A program made the translations under genes and the position numbers. This document shows, one piece after another, positions 43,476 to 53,895 of a stretch of DNA of 64,000 nucleotides; position 1 is the first letter of the stretch; each line of letters starts with the position of its first letter. The stretch comes from Azolla caroliniana (lineage: Eukaryota; Polypodiophyta), in NCBI GenBank assembly GCA_043228905.1, contig JBHGNT010000004.1, positions 5,394,001 through 5,458,000 of the forward strand, in the 5' to 3' direction. The notes under the pieces are model-generated. The model was not told where the DNA came from. It searched no databases and was given only the letters and a program-made list of their open reading frames with translations.

Positions 43476-43512
43476 CTTCTTCTTTTTTTTTCTTTTTTTT
43501 TCTTTTTTTTTT
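43476..43512 (-). other. gypsy-3 internal polypurine tract
   Basis: A 37-base all-purine run on the coding strand (A-rich with three G interruptions), starting at the pol stop codon and lying between pol and ORF2. It could be a second plus-strand primer (central polypurine tract). The usual site beside the 3' LTR has none. Confidence 0.45.
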
Positions 43513-46500
43513 ATTCTTCCGTTTGAATAAACGGGTTTACCGGCATATCTCCCAAATACGGTTTAAGCCAGAATCCATTTACCCATTTCGGTAAAACCTC
43601 TCCGGTTAATGATCCCAGCTGATACGTACCATTTTTACTATTAATTATCCATACTGGACCTGTCCATCTATACCGGAGTTTCCCAGGCATAAGTCCCATT
43701 TTCGTCTGGAATACCAATACCGGTTTCCCAATTTCGAATTGCTCTTCCGATTTCCTTCGATGTCGATTTACGAATGCCTTGATTTGTCTCTGCTTGTGTT
43801 CTAGTGCTGACATTGATTGAATCCGTTCTTCTTCTAATACTAATAAAGCCTCTTTGCGTATCTGCTCCGATTCTATTTCATTTAACTTATTCGTCGCTTG
43901 GATACGAAGTGTCGGAATTTGAAATTCGATCGGCATAACAGCTTCAAGTCCGAATGCCATTCGGAAAGGTGTTGATTTAATGGATGTTTTGTACGAAGTA
44001 CGATATGCCCATAATGCACTATTTAACTTTTGATCCCAATCAGTACGATTTTCATTCACTATCTTCTTTAAAATTGTTTGAATTGTTTTATTTGTCGATT
44101 CTGCCAATCCATTAGCTTGGGGATAGTAAGGCGTACTTTTCTTATGAACTACGGCATAATAATTGGTTAATTCGTGAATTAACTTGTTAATAAAATGAGT
44201 GCCTTGATCGCTTACCAATTCTATTGGGCAACTGAATCGACACCATATATTTTCATACAGGAATTTTGTTGTGGATGCTGCTGTATTGTCTCTGAGAGCT
44301 TTTGCTTCAACCCATTTTGTGCAATAGTCAGTCGCAATTATGATATATCGATTACCGGTTCTTGCAGCTGCTGGTTTGAATGGGCCAACAAAATCTAAGC
44401 CCCATTTCTGAAATGGCTCAAGAGGTAAAACCAGTTGAAAAGGCATTCGATCCTTTTCGGTCGGTTGCCCCATTCTTTGACACAAATCGCATTTCTTACA
44501 GTATTCGTTAGCATCTTTCATCACCGTTGGCCACCATAACCCGCTATTCCATATTTTTCTGGCTGTTGCTTCTCCTGCGTAATGACCGCCAGCAATTCCA
44601 CAATGTGACTCTGTTAATATGGCTAATTTTTCAAATTTCCGTACTGCCCTTCGCCATATTCCATCCGCTCCTTTATGATACAACATGTCATTAAATAAAC
44701 AAAAATTTTGACTTCGTACTGCAATTCTTTTTCTTTCATCTGTCGACATGTGTTCGGCCGGAATTCCTGTTGATAGAAATATCGTCATTTCGGAAATCCA
44801 TTCATCCTCTTTTTCCTCATTCATTTCTTGTGCTTTTACTGCCTCAACCCGAAATAATTGAGTATCTGGAAAATCATCTTTAACACCAACCGCTTCTTCT
44901 CCAGATTCAAGCCGACTGAGATAGTCAGCAATCGCGTGTTGTGCTCCTGGTCGATGTATAATGTCGAATTCAAACTCTTGAAGCAATAACGTCCATCTGG
45001 CTAACTTGCCTGTCAATTCTTGTTTGGAAACTAGATACAGTAGAGCCGAATGATCCACATGAAATGTAAATTTCTTACCCAAAAGGTAATGTCGAAATTT
45101 GTTCACACTATATATCATTCCCAAAGCTTCTCTTTTGGTTGTTGAATAGTTTCTTTCAGCCGACGAAAGTTTCCTACTGGCATAGTATACCGGCCTATAC
45201 CAGTTTGGTTCGGATAATTGCATTAAAGCACTGCCTATGGCAATGTCCGACGCATCAACGAAAACATGAAATGGTTTGTTCCAGTCCGGTGGTTGGACTA
45301 CCGGAACCTTTGTCAGCATCTTCTTGAGACATTCGTATGCATCTTGTTCTATACTTGTCCATATAAAAGGAACTTTGTGTACTGCTGTGTGTAACGGAAT
45401 AGCAATGTCTGCTAGATATCTAATCATTTTACTGTGCCACCGAATTTGACCCAAAAATCTACTTAGAGCTTTAGCATTTGTCGGTGGTGTTGCCTCAATA
45501 ATTGCTTTAACTTTGTCCGGGTCCACTGCAATCCCTTCTTGACTGACAATATGCCCAAGTAACGTACCACTCATTACTCCGAATGCGCATTTGGCTGGAT
45601 TTAAGCTAAGACGCCCTTTTCGACATTTTTCTAAACATAGCCGTAAATGCTCAAAATGATCAGCTTTCCGACTATATACCGCAAAATCATCTAAAAACAC
45701 CTGCATGAAAGCTGGAATATATTCCCCGAATATTTCCTGTATTACCCGCTGAAATGTAGCTGGAGCTGTTTTTAAACCGAACATCATTACTACTGCCACA
45801 AAGACACCCCATTCTGTGACAAAAGCTGTCTTTTCCTGATCTTCCGGATTCATCCGTACTTGGTTGTACCCATTGAACCCATCCAAGAAACTATAAATTT
45901 CATGTCCAGCTACTGCATCTAATATCCCATCTGTGAATGGTAACGGAAACGCATCCGTAATTGTCGCTGCATTCAATTTTCTGTAATCCACACATACGCG
46001 AATTTTCCCATTCTTTTTCGGAACTACTACTATCGGACTCAGCCATGTTGATTTTTTGACGGGTCGAATAAATCCTACTTTTAAGAGTTTATCGATTTCT
46101 TCTTTTACTTTGATAGCATAATTCGGATTCAACCTGTACCTGCGTTGTTGTACTGGCTTTGCATCTTTATGCAAATTGATTTGATGTTGACAAAAAGCGG
46201 GATCCAGACCTTTCATATCGTCAAACGACCATGCAAAAACATCTTTATATTGTAATAGTAATGTTGTTAATGTCCGTTTGTCATTTTCCGCCAAATCTCT
46301 AGCAATCAAGACTGTTTTTCTTTCACCATCCTCTACTCCTGCCAAATCGATCTCCTCTAATGTTGAGGCTTGCACTCTCTGAGATACCTTCATTTCCTTA
46401 TCTGTAGCTTCTTGTTGCATTCGTATTTCTTTCATTGTTTGCTCATCTATTGGCACTTCTTTGTGTGAGTCTACATATGGTGTTAATGCTTGCAAAATAT

Positions 46501-49021
46501 CTACCTCAAATAGAGGGATGATTTTCTGATTATCATTAAAATACTGACTTTCTTCTTCCTCGTCCAATCCTTCCATCATATTAACTGCTTCTGCATGTAC
46601 AGGTAAACTTTGTTTGCTTGTTGTCACTTTGTTGTGCGTCGGAATCCTGACCTTAGTTTTTCCTTTCCTAAATGTTAGCACATTTTGTTTCCAATTTTGT
46701 TTGATATTAGCTGTCTTTAACCATGGTCTCCCCAATAACAAGGGGTATGCTCCCTGTGCTTCTAACTGCAAAATTACTGCCAAAATCTGAAAACTGTGTC
46801 CCCCGATTATTACATCCAGTTGTCGAAGCAAACCAATCGGTCGTACCGTACTTGTATCTGCCATTCGTAACCAAAACGGACATGCTTCCCATTCCGTGAT
46901 TCCTAGTTTTTCACATGTAGCTTTGTTAATCACATTAACTCCCGAGCCTCCATCTATAATCACATTTCCGATTTCTTGCCCGTAAAGTATTACCTTAATC
47001 GACGGATTCTGTTCATCCATGATCGAAGGGTTATTACTTGGCTGATTGTAGTGTACTGCTATTTGTTCGGAACCTTTATATGCAATTAATGCTGCCACTT
47101 TTTTTGTAAACCTTGGTACTAACTTAAGTAAGCCCGTAAGTGGCAATGACACTTGGCAATCAGCCAACAGTTTCCAAGTTTCTTCCTGTTCCTTATTCCC
47201 CAATGACTGTTGTACAGCGATGTTCTGGTCAATGTTATTGTCTTGTAACATTCGATTCACATTACTTTGATTTGCTTCGTCAACCCATTCTTTTGCCGCC
47301 TTCCGAACTGCTTCCTGAATTTCCCATTCTGATTGTTTGCTTTTGCTGCGTGTCGTTACTTGCTGAACTTCCGGTATTACCATATTAACTGCTGGACCCT
47401 TTCCTTTAACCGGACATTGATTAGCATAATGGCCTAGTTTTCGACAAATATAACAAGTGGGTACAAATGTTCCACCGGTCTCTCCATGTGCAAATTGGCC
47501 GTTATTAAATTGCTGCTCTTCATTACCACTCGGGTTTTGTTGGAATTGACGTGTAGCTTTTGGTTTGTAAAATTTCTTATTTTTATACCGATTCTGCCTA
47601 AATTGTTCGGTATTATCATTTGGTTGTGCTACATTTTGTGTTATCCCGGACTCCTGATTTGGCGGAAAATTATTCTGTTGAAACATTTGATTATTTTGTG
47701 GAAAGGTTTGAGTATTATGTTGAAAGGTCATATTACCCGGTTGAAATGCCGGATTCGGTTGAAATGCAGAATTCGGTTGCACATTCGGACAGTTCTGTTG
47801 AAACCCTTGAAATGGTGGGTTACCTTGTTGGAAACTTTGATTATTTTGTTGAAAATATTGATTCGGATTCTGTACGAATGGTGGGTTGGATTGAGCAAAA
47901 CTTGGTTGAAATGCTTGAGTTACTTGAGTGGGTTGCATATTTTGTTGTGAAAAGATCTGATTTGGCTGTAGAACCGGATTTTGTTGAAAAGTTGGATTTT
48001 GTTGTACATTTTGCTGATTTTGTGAAAAATTATTATTTTGATAACCATTGAACAGATTAGTGTTATTTTGGTAACCATTGTCAGTAAAAATTTGTCGTAC
48101 TGACGCCGTAGTTTTATTAAGCAGATTATATTCACATTGTTCTACTGAATGTAATTTTGAATGACATATTGTACAATGTGTTCTTAACGTACATTCAATT
48201 GCCGAATGCCCCGTATTTAAACAAGTGGTGCATTGAACTGCTTGATGAAATTGTAACTCCTCTATTGTTGGTAATGTACGTTGTAATGCCGACATGTCCA
48301 TACTCTGAACATTGACCAGTGGTCGACCCATTTCTATTGCTTTATCAATTACTTGTTCGATAGTCTGATTTCGAAAATCGAACACTTTCAATGTCGTCCT
48401 TAATGGTTCTTTTACAGCTTCTAGAAAGACTTCTTTTAATTCATTATCCGGAATCGGCCTTGAAATCTGAAGTTGTAAGTTTTGAAATCGTATCACAAAC
48501 TGAGATACTGTTTCATTTTTTTCTTGATATAACGCATAAAATTGCGCAATCAAATCCTTCTGCGGAATTTGTCAATGAAATAATTGTAAAAATTTACTAG
48601 TTAACACTTCAAAGGATGGAAATCCTTGAAGACCGTTCTGCGCAAACCAATTGGCGGAATATCCGTCTAATGATAAGACGAACTCAGCGATTTTTTACTT
48701 ATCTTCGGCATCTGCCGACAATCGCTGAGCTCCATGGTTAATCTCCCATGTCGTTAAGAAATCCCTAACATGTGCTTCCGCATCTGTTCCTTCCCGGAAC
48801 TTAGAATAAGTATAAGGCATATCGTCCCAAATGTCGTAAAACGATACCTCTTCCGTCTGTTTTTCGTCTGAAGGTAATTGATCGGATAAGTCAGGAAGTT
48901 TCGACCACTTTGTGCTTGATTCCGACTGTTCTTGCGCAATGAACGCTTCCTACACTGCCTTCGTAACTGACCTTGTACGAGGGCGCTTACAACCGACCGG
49001 TGTCTCCTCTTCAGACGACAT
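43511..49021 (-). pseudogene. gypsy-3 Gag-Pol
   Basis: One frame from ATG 49021 to 43511. The gag part has stops at 48950-48952 (TAG), 48695-48697 (TAA) and 48572-48574 (TGA); from 48553 it is open for 1,680 codons. In order: capsid region, paired cysteine motifs near 48240-48140, a long Gln/Asn/Phe-Pro-rich segment (about 48050-47600), a canonical CYICRKLGHYANQC knuckle near 47440, protease I-I-D-G-G-S-G-V-N at about 46950 and LLGRPWL, RT with CVDYRKLN and V-F-L-D-D-F at about 45700, RNase H (FHVFVDASDIAIGSAL), integrase with zinc region and D, D, E (35 residues between the last two). Gag and Pol share one frame. The D-G-G protease and RT blocks recall the OTA/Athila-Tat side of plant Ty3 elements. 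Confidence 0.9.
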
Positions 49022-49053
49022 CCATTCGATTTGTTCTCTGCTTAATTGCAGAT

Positions 49054-49070
49054 GTAACCGGGCGTGCCAA
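49054..49070 (-). other. gypsy-3 candidate primer binding site
   Basis: On the minus strand TTGGCACGCCCGGTTAC lies about 10 bases after the 5' LTR end. It begins with the TGG expected for a tRNA 3' end, but I cannot assign the tRNA and the spacing is longer than usual. Confidence 0.4.
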
Positions 49071-49080
49071 ATTTCTTCTG

Positions 49081-49536
49081 TGTTAATCGGCTAATTACTA
49101 ACTACTACCGATACAGAAGAGTGAACGTCGCTACTCAACGTTCTAACAAGGAATTGTGTTTTACGAACAGAAATATACTATATTAATTGGTAATTACCGT
49201 GATCGTTACTTAGTTATAAATTAGGAAGATTGCACTTAACAAAATAGACAATAGAAAGAACACAGAATCCGTACATGATATTCCTAACTTAAACTTATAT
49301 TACTAAATAAACGACCTTTCTTACAATGCCTTCGGTTCCCTTTTATAGGTATACCGAAGGTCTTTTCTCATCAAGAACTATTCCTACTTACTATCAAGAA
49401 TTACAAAATTATCTAACTAACTTAGTTCTCTTCGTTCACTGCTGAGTCATCGATCCGAACAGTCGCTTCGAACCGACTCCGTTTTCGACGCTTTCCCACT
49501 TGTTCGGTAAAACTGACTGTCCGGGTCCGGGTAACA
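49081..49536 (-). repeat. gypsy-3 5' LTR
   Basis: 456 bp, same limits as the 3' LTR. Visible differences between the two LTRs are all A/G or C/T. Confidence 0.93.
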
Positions 49537-51053
49537 TTTTCCCATCTGGCAGGCTTCACAGACTTGGCCATTCCGGCCTTCAAATTTCGGCAAGCCGAAC
49601 ACAGTGTTCCCCGTCTGCATTTCACAAAGCCATGGGAAGTTAATATGGCCGAACCTCTTATGTCACAGGTCAATGTCCGACTCGACCATCTGCCCTTTCA
49701 CAAACATAGCGGTGCCCACATTGTTGGTTTCGAGGATAAAAATCCTCCCTTCACGGCGCCCTTGCGCGATTACTTTGCCTTCCTCTTCTATGAAGCACCC
49801 TAGATGCGTGAATCGAACCTACATTCCCTGGTCGACGATCTGACCGACCGACACCAGGTTCTTCGTTATTGTCGGGACGTGCAGCACGTTCATGAGTTTC
49901 CCTTTCTGCCTGACGTGGCTGAGGGGAACTTCGTCGACATGTTCGATGGTATGCGGAGTGTCGTCTGTCGTTTCGACCACTCCTTGAGATTCCGGTTTCT
50001 CCAAGTACGAGAATCATTCCTCGTGACTCATCATATGATTTGACGCTCCGGAATCAACATACCACACCTCGCTCAATTTCGAGGTGTTCACGGCCATAGA
50101 ATTGGCCTTATGCTTCATTACAAAGGTAGGGCCTGATCCATTTCCAACTCGTTCAAAGTCCTCAGCTTACTGCGACTTTTGACGCCTCTCTACATCTCTT
50201 TGGCTCGATCCGGCTTTGTCCGAATCGGCTCTCTTTTTCCAACACTCGCTCTCCTTGTGGCCTTTCTTGCCATAGTACTAGCATTCCGACGCGGCCTTTT
50301 TTTGTTGGTTGCCGATGTTGCCATGACTCCCCCTGCTTGGGGAGGGTCTGGAACTGTTGTCGGCATTTCGATTATGCCGCTTGTTCTACTCTTGTCGGCT
50401 GCCTCCATTGCACGCCCATCCACCTCGTCCACCATGACCACGGGGCCTATCTTCCTCCATGTACAACATCTTGCTGTCAGCGTGCGTACTCGTCGACGCA
50501 CCCGTATGGTTTTCGTCTACGAGCAACATCGATTGAAGCTCGAAAAACGAAGGCGTATTCTCCCTCGTACAGACTGCCACTCGGAATGCTCTGAACCTGG
50601 ACGCTAGCCCACCAAGACACACTTGCACCATCTCGTCCTCCTCGACGTTCACATTGACAGAGGCGAGTGAGTCACAGATTTCCTTGATTCGGGCCGTCTA
50701 ATCGGCCACAGACAGATCTTTTTGCTGGACATTGTTGAGCTCTTGCCTGAGTTGCAGCTTCTTGGCCGTTGTGCTTGCGGCGAAAAGCTTTTTGAGATTC
50801 GCCCACGCGTCCTTTGGCGTCTTAGCATCCCGAATATAGCTCAATAGTTGGTCGCTCACATAGGATGCAAAGCAGTAGAGAACTCTTCTTGCCGCTTGTT
50901 CCCAAGATGAAAAATCTTTGTGTGTCCAATCGGGTGCTACATCATTAGCTCCTTCGGCATAACTCCAGTAGCCGTGATCGAGCAGGTACTGGTGCATCTT
51001 GTACGACCCAGATGCGTAGTTGCTCCTGTCGAGCTTCCCATTCCTCTGTCCAT
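49537..51053 (-). pseudogene. copia-C2 gag, protease and pre-integrase region
   Basis: The ATG at 51053 (minus) starts M-D-R-G-M-G-S; a short deletion just after it shifts the frame, and the remaining Gag (LDRSNYASGSYKMHQYLLDHG to LSVAD) follows to 50698. Further stops occur. The zinc knuckle again reads C-x-Y-Y...H...C (near 50270). Protease V-W-Y-V-D-S-G-A-S-N-H-M is near 50060-50030, then the pre-integrase zinc region CEACQMGK at 49550, where gypsy-3 interrupts. Confidence 0.88.
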
Positions 51054-51138
51054 GTTGTTGTCTTATCTTTTCCAAAACAACTCAACTATGTCTCTATCGC
51101 AAGCTTTTCTGTCGGCTGCAGAGGACTTCAACCTTTGC

Positions 51139-51150
51139 GCTTTGATACCA
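51139..51150 (-). other. copia-C2 primer binding site, variant
   Basis: TGGTATCAAAGC on the minus strand, directly beside the LTR; one transition from the initiator-Met site. Confidence 0.88.
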
Positions 51151-51230
51151 TGTAAAAGAATACGTGTGCGGAATCATGTGCGTAAACACAGAGTACACAG
51201 TTCGGTAAACTCAGAAAACACAGAGATGGA

Positions 51231-51276
<46 letters not shown>

Positions 51277-51570
51277 AGACACTCAGTTCTATATCAAAAA
51301 ATGACACTTTGTACATACTTCGTGCTTAGTGAGCACCTTTTATACAAGCCCCGACTATCGGGCTGACACAAGTACTGACAGTACTTGACTGCTCATAAAT
51401 GAGCCTCCTACACTAACTCCCAAAATTGTTACTTACGAGGAATACCATACTAACGGCCTTTCGGTTTACGCACTGATACGGCCACGTTATGCGTACTATT
51501 TTACGCACCCAGTCTACGGACTGGGTTACGCACTGTGTTACGCACCCAATGTTGAGCTTGTCACTCAACA
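51151..51570 (-). repeat. copia-C2 5' LTR
   Basis: 420 bp, minus strand TGTTGAGTGAC...TCTTTTACA. Contains the palindrome (51369-51387), a TTGTATAAAAGG box, repeated GTGCGTAA motifs and a GA/CT microsatellite at about 51227-51274. Confidence 0.93.
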
Positions 51571-51575
51571 TTCAT

Positions 51576-52234
51576 GTTGCTGATGTTGACTCGAGTTGAC
51601 CGGGGAGGCGAAAATGGAAGGTTTGGGATACTCTATGCTCCTATGCTGATTTGCTTTTTGAATGTGATAAGGACAATGCGAAGAGGCCTTTCCTTTATAT
51701 AAGGCTCCAAAGAATTGGTTATAGCATTGGTAACATGAAGCTCCAGAGAATTCAACATCGATTAGTAAAGGGCACGTGGGTACCTTTCAACAATACAGAA
51801 TCTGCATGTAAGGGTCTGATTGGGTGGCATGTTGTTAGATGGATGGAGTAATATTTCTCGAAGCAATGTGATGTTATGCCCACCACGCGAAGATTACATT
51901 TGTCAAATAACTTCACTCTTCGTGAGGTATACCAAGCGTATAAGGATGACGTGTTATTAGAAAGTGTACCTTACATACAATATCGGCATTTTAATCGATT
52001 ATGGAGATCGAAGTTTAACAATGTGGTCATACCCAACAAGGTCTGGATGCCCAACAAGGTCTGGATGGGTGTTTGCTTTGTGTCATGAAGACATACATTT
52101 TGGGCTTACAAGGATTCGAGCCCAAGACGTCTTGGTCTATATGTTAGACCTTTAACCATTATACTAACATATATGGAGATCGAAGTTTAACAATGTGGTC
52201 ATACCCAACAAGGTCTGGATGGGTGTTTGCTTTG
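51576..52234 (+). pseudogene. DUF7869-type gene, 5' part
   Basis: Plus-strand frame from about 51600 (K-W-K-V-W-D-T-L) through L-F-E-C-D-K-D-N-A-K, stop at 51849, then M-P-T-T-R-R-L-H-L-S-N-N-F and N-V-V-I-P-N-K-V. This matches the layout upstream of the cysteine motif in DUF7869-type proteins as I know them. The start is unclear: an in-frame TGA lies at 51597 and copia-C2 abuts at 51570. Gypsy-4 interrupts it at CTTTG (52230-52234). Confidence 0.6.
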
Positions 52235-52329
52235 TGTCATGAAGACATACATTTTGGGCTTACAAGGATTCGAGCCCAAGACGTCTTGGTCTATATGTTA
52301 GACCTTTAACCATTATACTAACATATATG
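52004..52329. repeat. tandem duplication across the gypsy-4 5' boundary
   Basis: 52004-52175 (77 bp of flank plus the first 95 bp of the LTR) is repeated as 52176-52329 (59 bp of flank plus LTR start). The first copy has an extra 18-bp direct repeat in its flank (CCAACAAGGTCTGGATG twice). The join shows TATG microhomology. It is formally like the 388-bp duplication at copia-C1. Confidence 0.92.
52261..52325 (-). other. tRNA-derived segment in the gypsy-4 5' LTR
   Basis: On the minus strand: A-box-like TAGTATAATGGTTAAAGG (52320-52303), then a 5-bp stem GGTCT/AGACC around a 7-base loop as in an anticodon arm, then B-box-like GGGCTCGAATCC (52277-52266). The A-to-B spacing (43 bases) is that of a tRNA gene. 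The acceptor stem is not preserved. The 3' LTR has lost the B-box half. A second copy lies at about 52107-52171 within the tandem duplication. Confidence 0.6.
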
Positions 52330-52380
52330 ATGTATAGGTATAATAAATGTATTATTAGTTATTACAAGATATTTAGAGTA

Positions 52381-52489
52381 TTCCAGAACATTCTAGAACA
52401 TTCTAGGATATTCCATGATTATATTAAATATCATAAATATTTAAAATATTCTAGAACATTCTCGAATACTCCATAAGGACCTATAAATA
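52381..52489 (+). promoter_or_regulatory. heat-shock-element arrays and TATA box, gypsy-4 5' LTR
   Basis: 52381-52413 reads as seven alternating TTC/GAA modules at 5-base steps (one with a mismatch, GGA). 52449-52466 is a second run of four modules (TTC-GAA-TTC-GAA). TATAAATA follows at 52482-52489, 15 bases after the second array. Arrays of nGAAn in alternating orientation are the binding sites of heat-shock factors. Confidence 0.75.
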
Positions 52490-52776
52490 TGTGTCTATTT
52501 ATTCATCACAACTCATTCGATTCAACATCAGTTTGTAGCCCCTTAGCCTACTCTTTGTAATCCTTGCTCTCTTATAATATAAACTCTCTTTCCATTTCTA
52601 GTGTTCTCTCTCTCTCTCTCTCCCTCTCCCTCTACCTTCTATTCTCATCTTATTTTTCTCTCTCCTATTCTCATGTCACGACAGTTTGAACCAAATATAT
52701 CTCTTTTCTTCTTCTCCAACTTCTTCTTCTTATCTTAACTTGATTCAAGCAAATCTAGCAATTTTCTATCGCAACT

Positions 52777-53895
52777 ATGGAGTCCGTCAGCAAGCAAGAA
52801 TATATGCGTGTTCTCTCCGAGCTCGAAATGCTAACAACCAAATTCGTGGCACTAGAGCATGAAAATCAAATATTGTTGGGAGACCTACAACAAGTAAGTG
52901 CTAAGAAAGTACAACAATATGAAGAATTATCTCAACAGGTGCATCAATTGGAGACTACTCTATTGCAACGACAAGCGGCGGAAGTTCAAACCTCGCCGAA
53001 GGAACCCAAGATTAGTCTGTCGGCCAAGTTTGATGGTACAAGGTCTCAATTTCGTGGATTTTTAAATCAAGTACGGCTTGTGATTAAATTGCATCCTAGT
53101 TGTTACCCAACTGATGTTGCTCGTATGGGTCTAGTTGATACCTTGTTAACGGGTACCGCATTAGCGTGGTTTGCACCACTCCTAGAGAAACACTCACCAT
53201 TATTAGAAGATTTTGAAGGGTTTATTAATGAGTTCCAAGACAACTTTGGAGACACTAATAGTATGAGGACTGCAATAAACAAAATTCGGCGATTACAGCA
53301 AGGAGATCATCCTGCTTCCGCTTATGTTGCAGATTTTCGCCTTCTCGCATGTGATATTCCATGGGACGAGGCGGCATTAATGGACCAATTTCGTCAATGT
53401 CTGCGCAATGATGTGAAGGATATACTTCTTACCTTCCATGATGATCCAAAATCTCTTACTGAAGCAGTACGTCGGGCCGTGCGATGTGACAATCGCTTAT
53501 TTGAGCGGCGTTCTAAGCGCCAACAAATGTTACGCTTCCAACCAACAGAAACATATGCTTCGGTGGTTGCAACTCCAACCCAAGTATCAAAGTCAAGTGT
53601 GGTGGAAGGCCCTAATCCAATGGAAATCGAGACAACACGACGTCGAGGACCATTATCGGATGCTGAAAAGCAACGACGGCGAGCGAATCGTCTATGCCTC
53701 TATTGTGGTGGTCCAGGGCATATTGTTGTGAATTGTCCACATAAACCACGACGACAAGTTAACCAAGGAAGTGCTCATGACAATCCCATCTCAATTTCTT
53801 CCCCGCCTTCTCGTAACCCAAGCAGGCCTAGTAGTCCCTGTCATAAAAATACATTTGATGTCTTGAGCCAATTAGATGATGTGTTAAACGAGTAA
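52777..53895 (+). CDS. gypsy-4 Gag
   Basis: 372 residues from M-E-S-V-S-K-Q-E. An N-terminal coiled coil (residues ~10-70) is followed by a capsid domain with the KFDGTRSQFRGFLNQVRL block typical of sushi/RTL Gag. The zinc knuckle CLYCGGPGHIVVNC is at about residues 306-319, then a Ser/Pro-rich tail. No stops. It overlaps the Pol frame, which begins in the -1 frame at its end. Confidence 0.92.
   Translation: MESVSKQEYMRVLSELEMLTTKFVALEHENQILLGDLQQVSAKKVQQYEELSQQVHQLETTLLQRQAAEVQTSPKEPKISLSAKFDGTRSQFRGFLNQVRLVIKLHPSCYPTDVARMGLVDTLLTGTALAWFAPLLEKHSPLLEDFEGFINEFQDNFGDTNSMRTAINKIRRLQQGDHPASAYVADFRLLACDIPWDEAALMDQFRQCLRNDVKDILLTFHDDPKSLTEAVRRAVRCDNRLFERRSKRQQMLRFQPTETYASVVATPTQVSKSSVVEGPNPMEIETTRRRGPLSDAEKQRRRANRLCLYCGGPGHIVVNCPHKPRRQVNQGSAHDNPISISSPPSRNPSRPSSPCHKNTFDVLSQLDDVLNE
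53883..53889 (+). promoter_or_regulatory. gypsy-4 candidate -1 frameshift heptamer
   Basis: G|TTA|AAC in the Gag frame, three bases before the TAA stop at 53893. It fits X_XXY_YYZ, and GUUAAAC is the slippery sequence known from equine arteritis virus. The Pol frame is exactly -1 and open from here through protease. A downstream stem-loop was not evaluated. Confidence 0.6.

Larger units (their letters stand above)
39754..49536 (-). mobile_element. gypsy-3: Ty3-type element with an extra ORF after pol
   Basis: 9,783 bp; 456-bp LTRs; target duplication TTTTC (39749-39753, 49537-49541) in the copia-C2 pre-integrase/integrase junction. A gag-pol frame of about 1,837 codons (three stops in gag) is followed by a second frame of about 1,020 codons (four stops). 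No chromodomain. By eye the LTRs differ at about six positions, all transitions. Confidence 0.95.
22510..51570 (-). mobile_element. copia-C2: minus-strand copia element carrying several nested insertions
   Basis: The outer edges are the LTR start TGTAAAAGAATACG at 22510 and LTR end CTCAACA at 51570, flanked by TTCAT at 22505-22509 and 51571-51575. About 5 kb of its own sequence remains: 22510-22524, 35379-36643, 37322-39753 and 49537-51570. The rest is gypsy-2 (with gypsy-1b and a solo LTR inside), a solo copia LTR and gypsy-3. All insertion points are proven by target duplications and by the rejoined copia frame. Confidence 0.95.
52235..52683 (+). repeat. gypsy-4 5' LTR
   Basis: 449 bp, TGTCATGAAGACAT...GTCACGACA. 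In order it contains a tRNA-derived block on the minus strand (52261-52325), heat-shock-element arrays (52381-52413, 52449-52466), TATAAATA (52482-52489) and a CT-rich leader. Confidence 0.95.

Noticed and set aside
47486-48051. Plus-strand frames of 143-154 residues opposite gypsy-3 gag
   Set aside because: They are the reverse complement of the Gln/Asn-rich segment of Gag-Pol, giving Leu/Ile/Val-rich chance frames.
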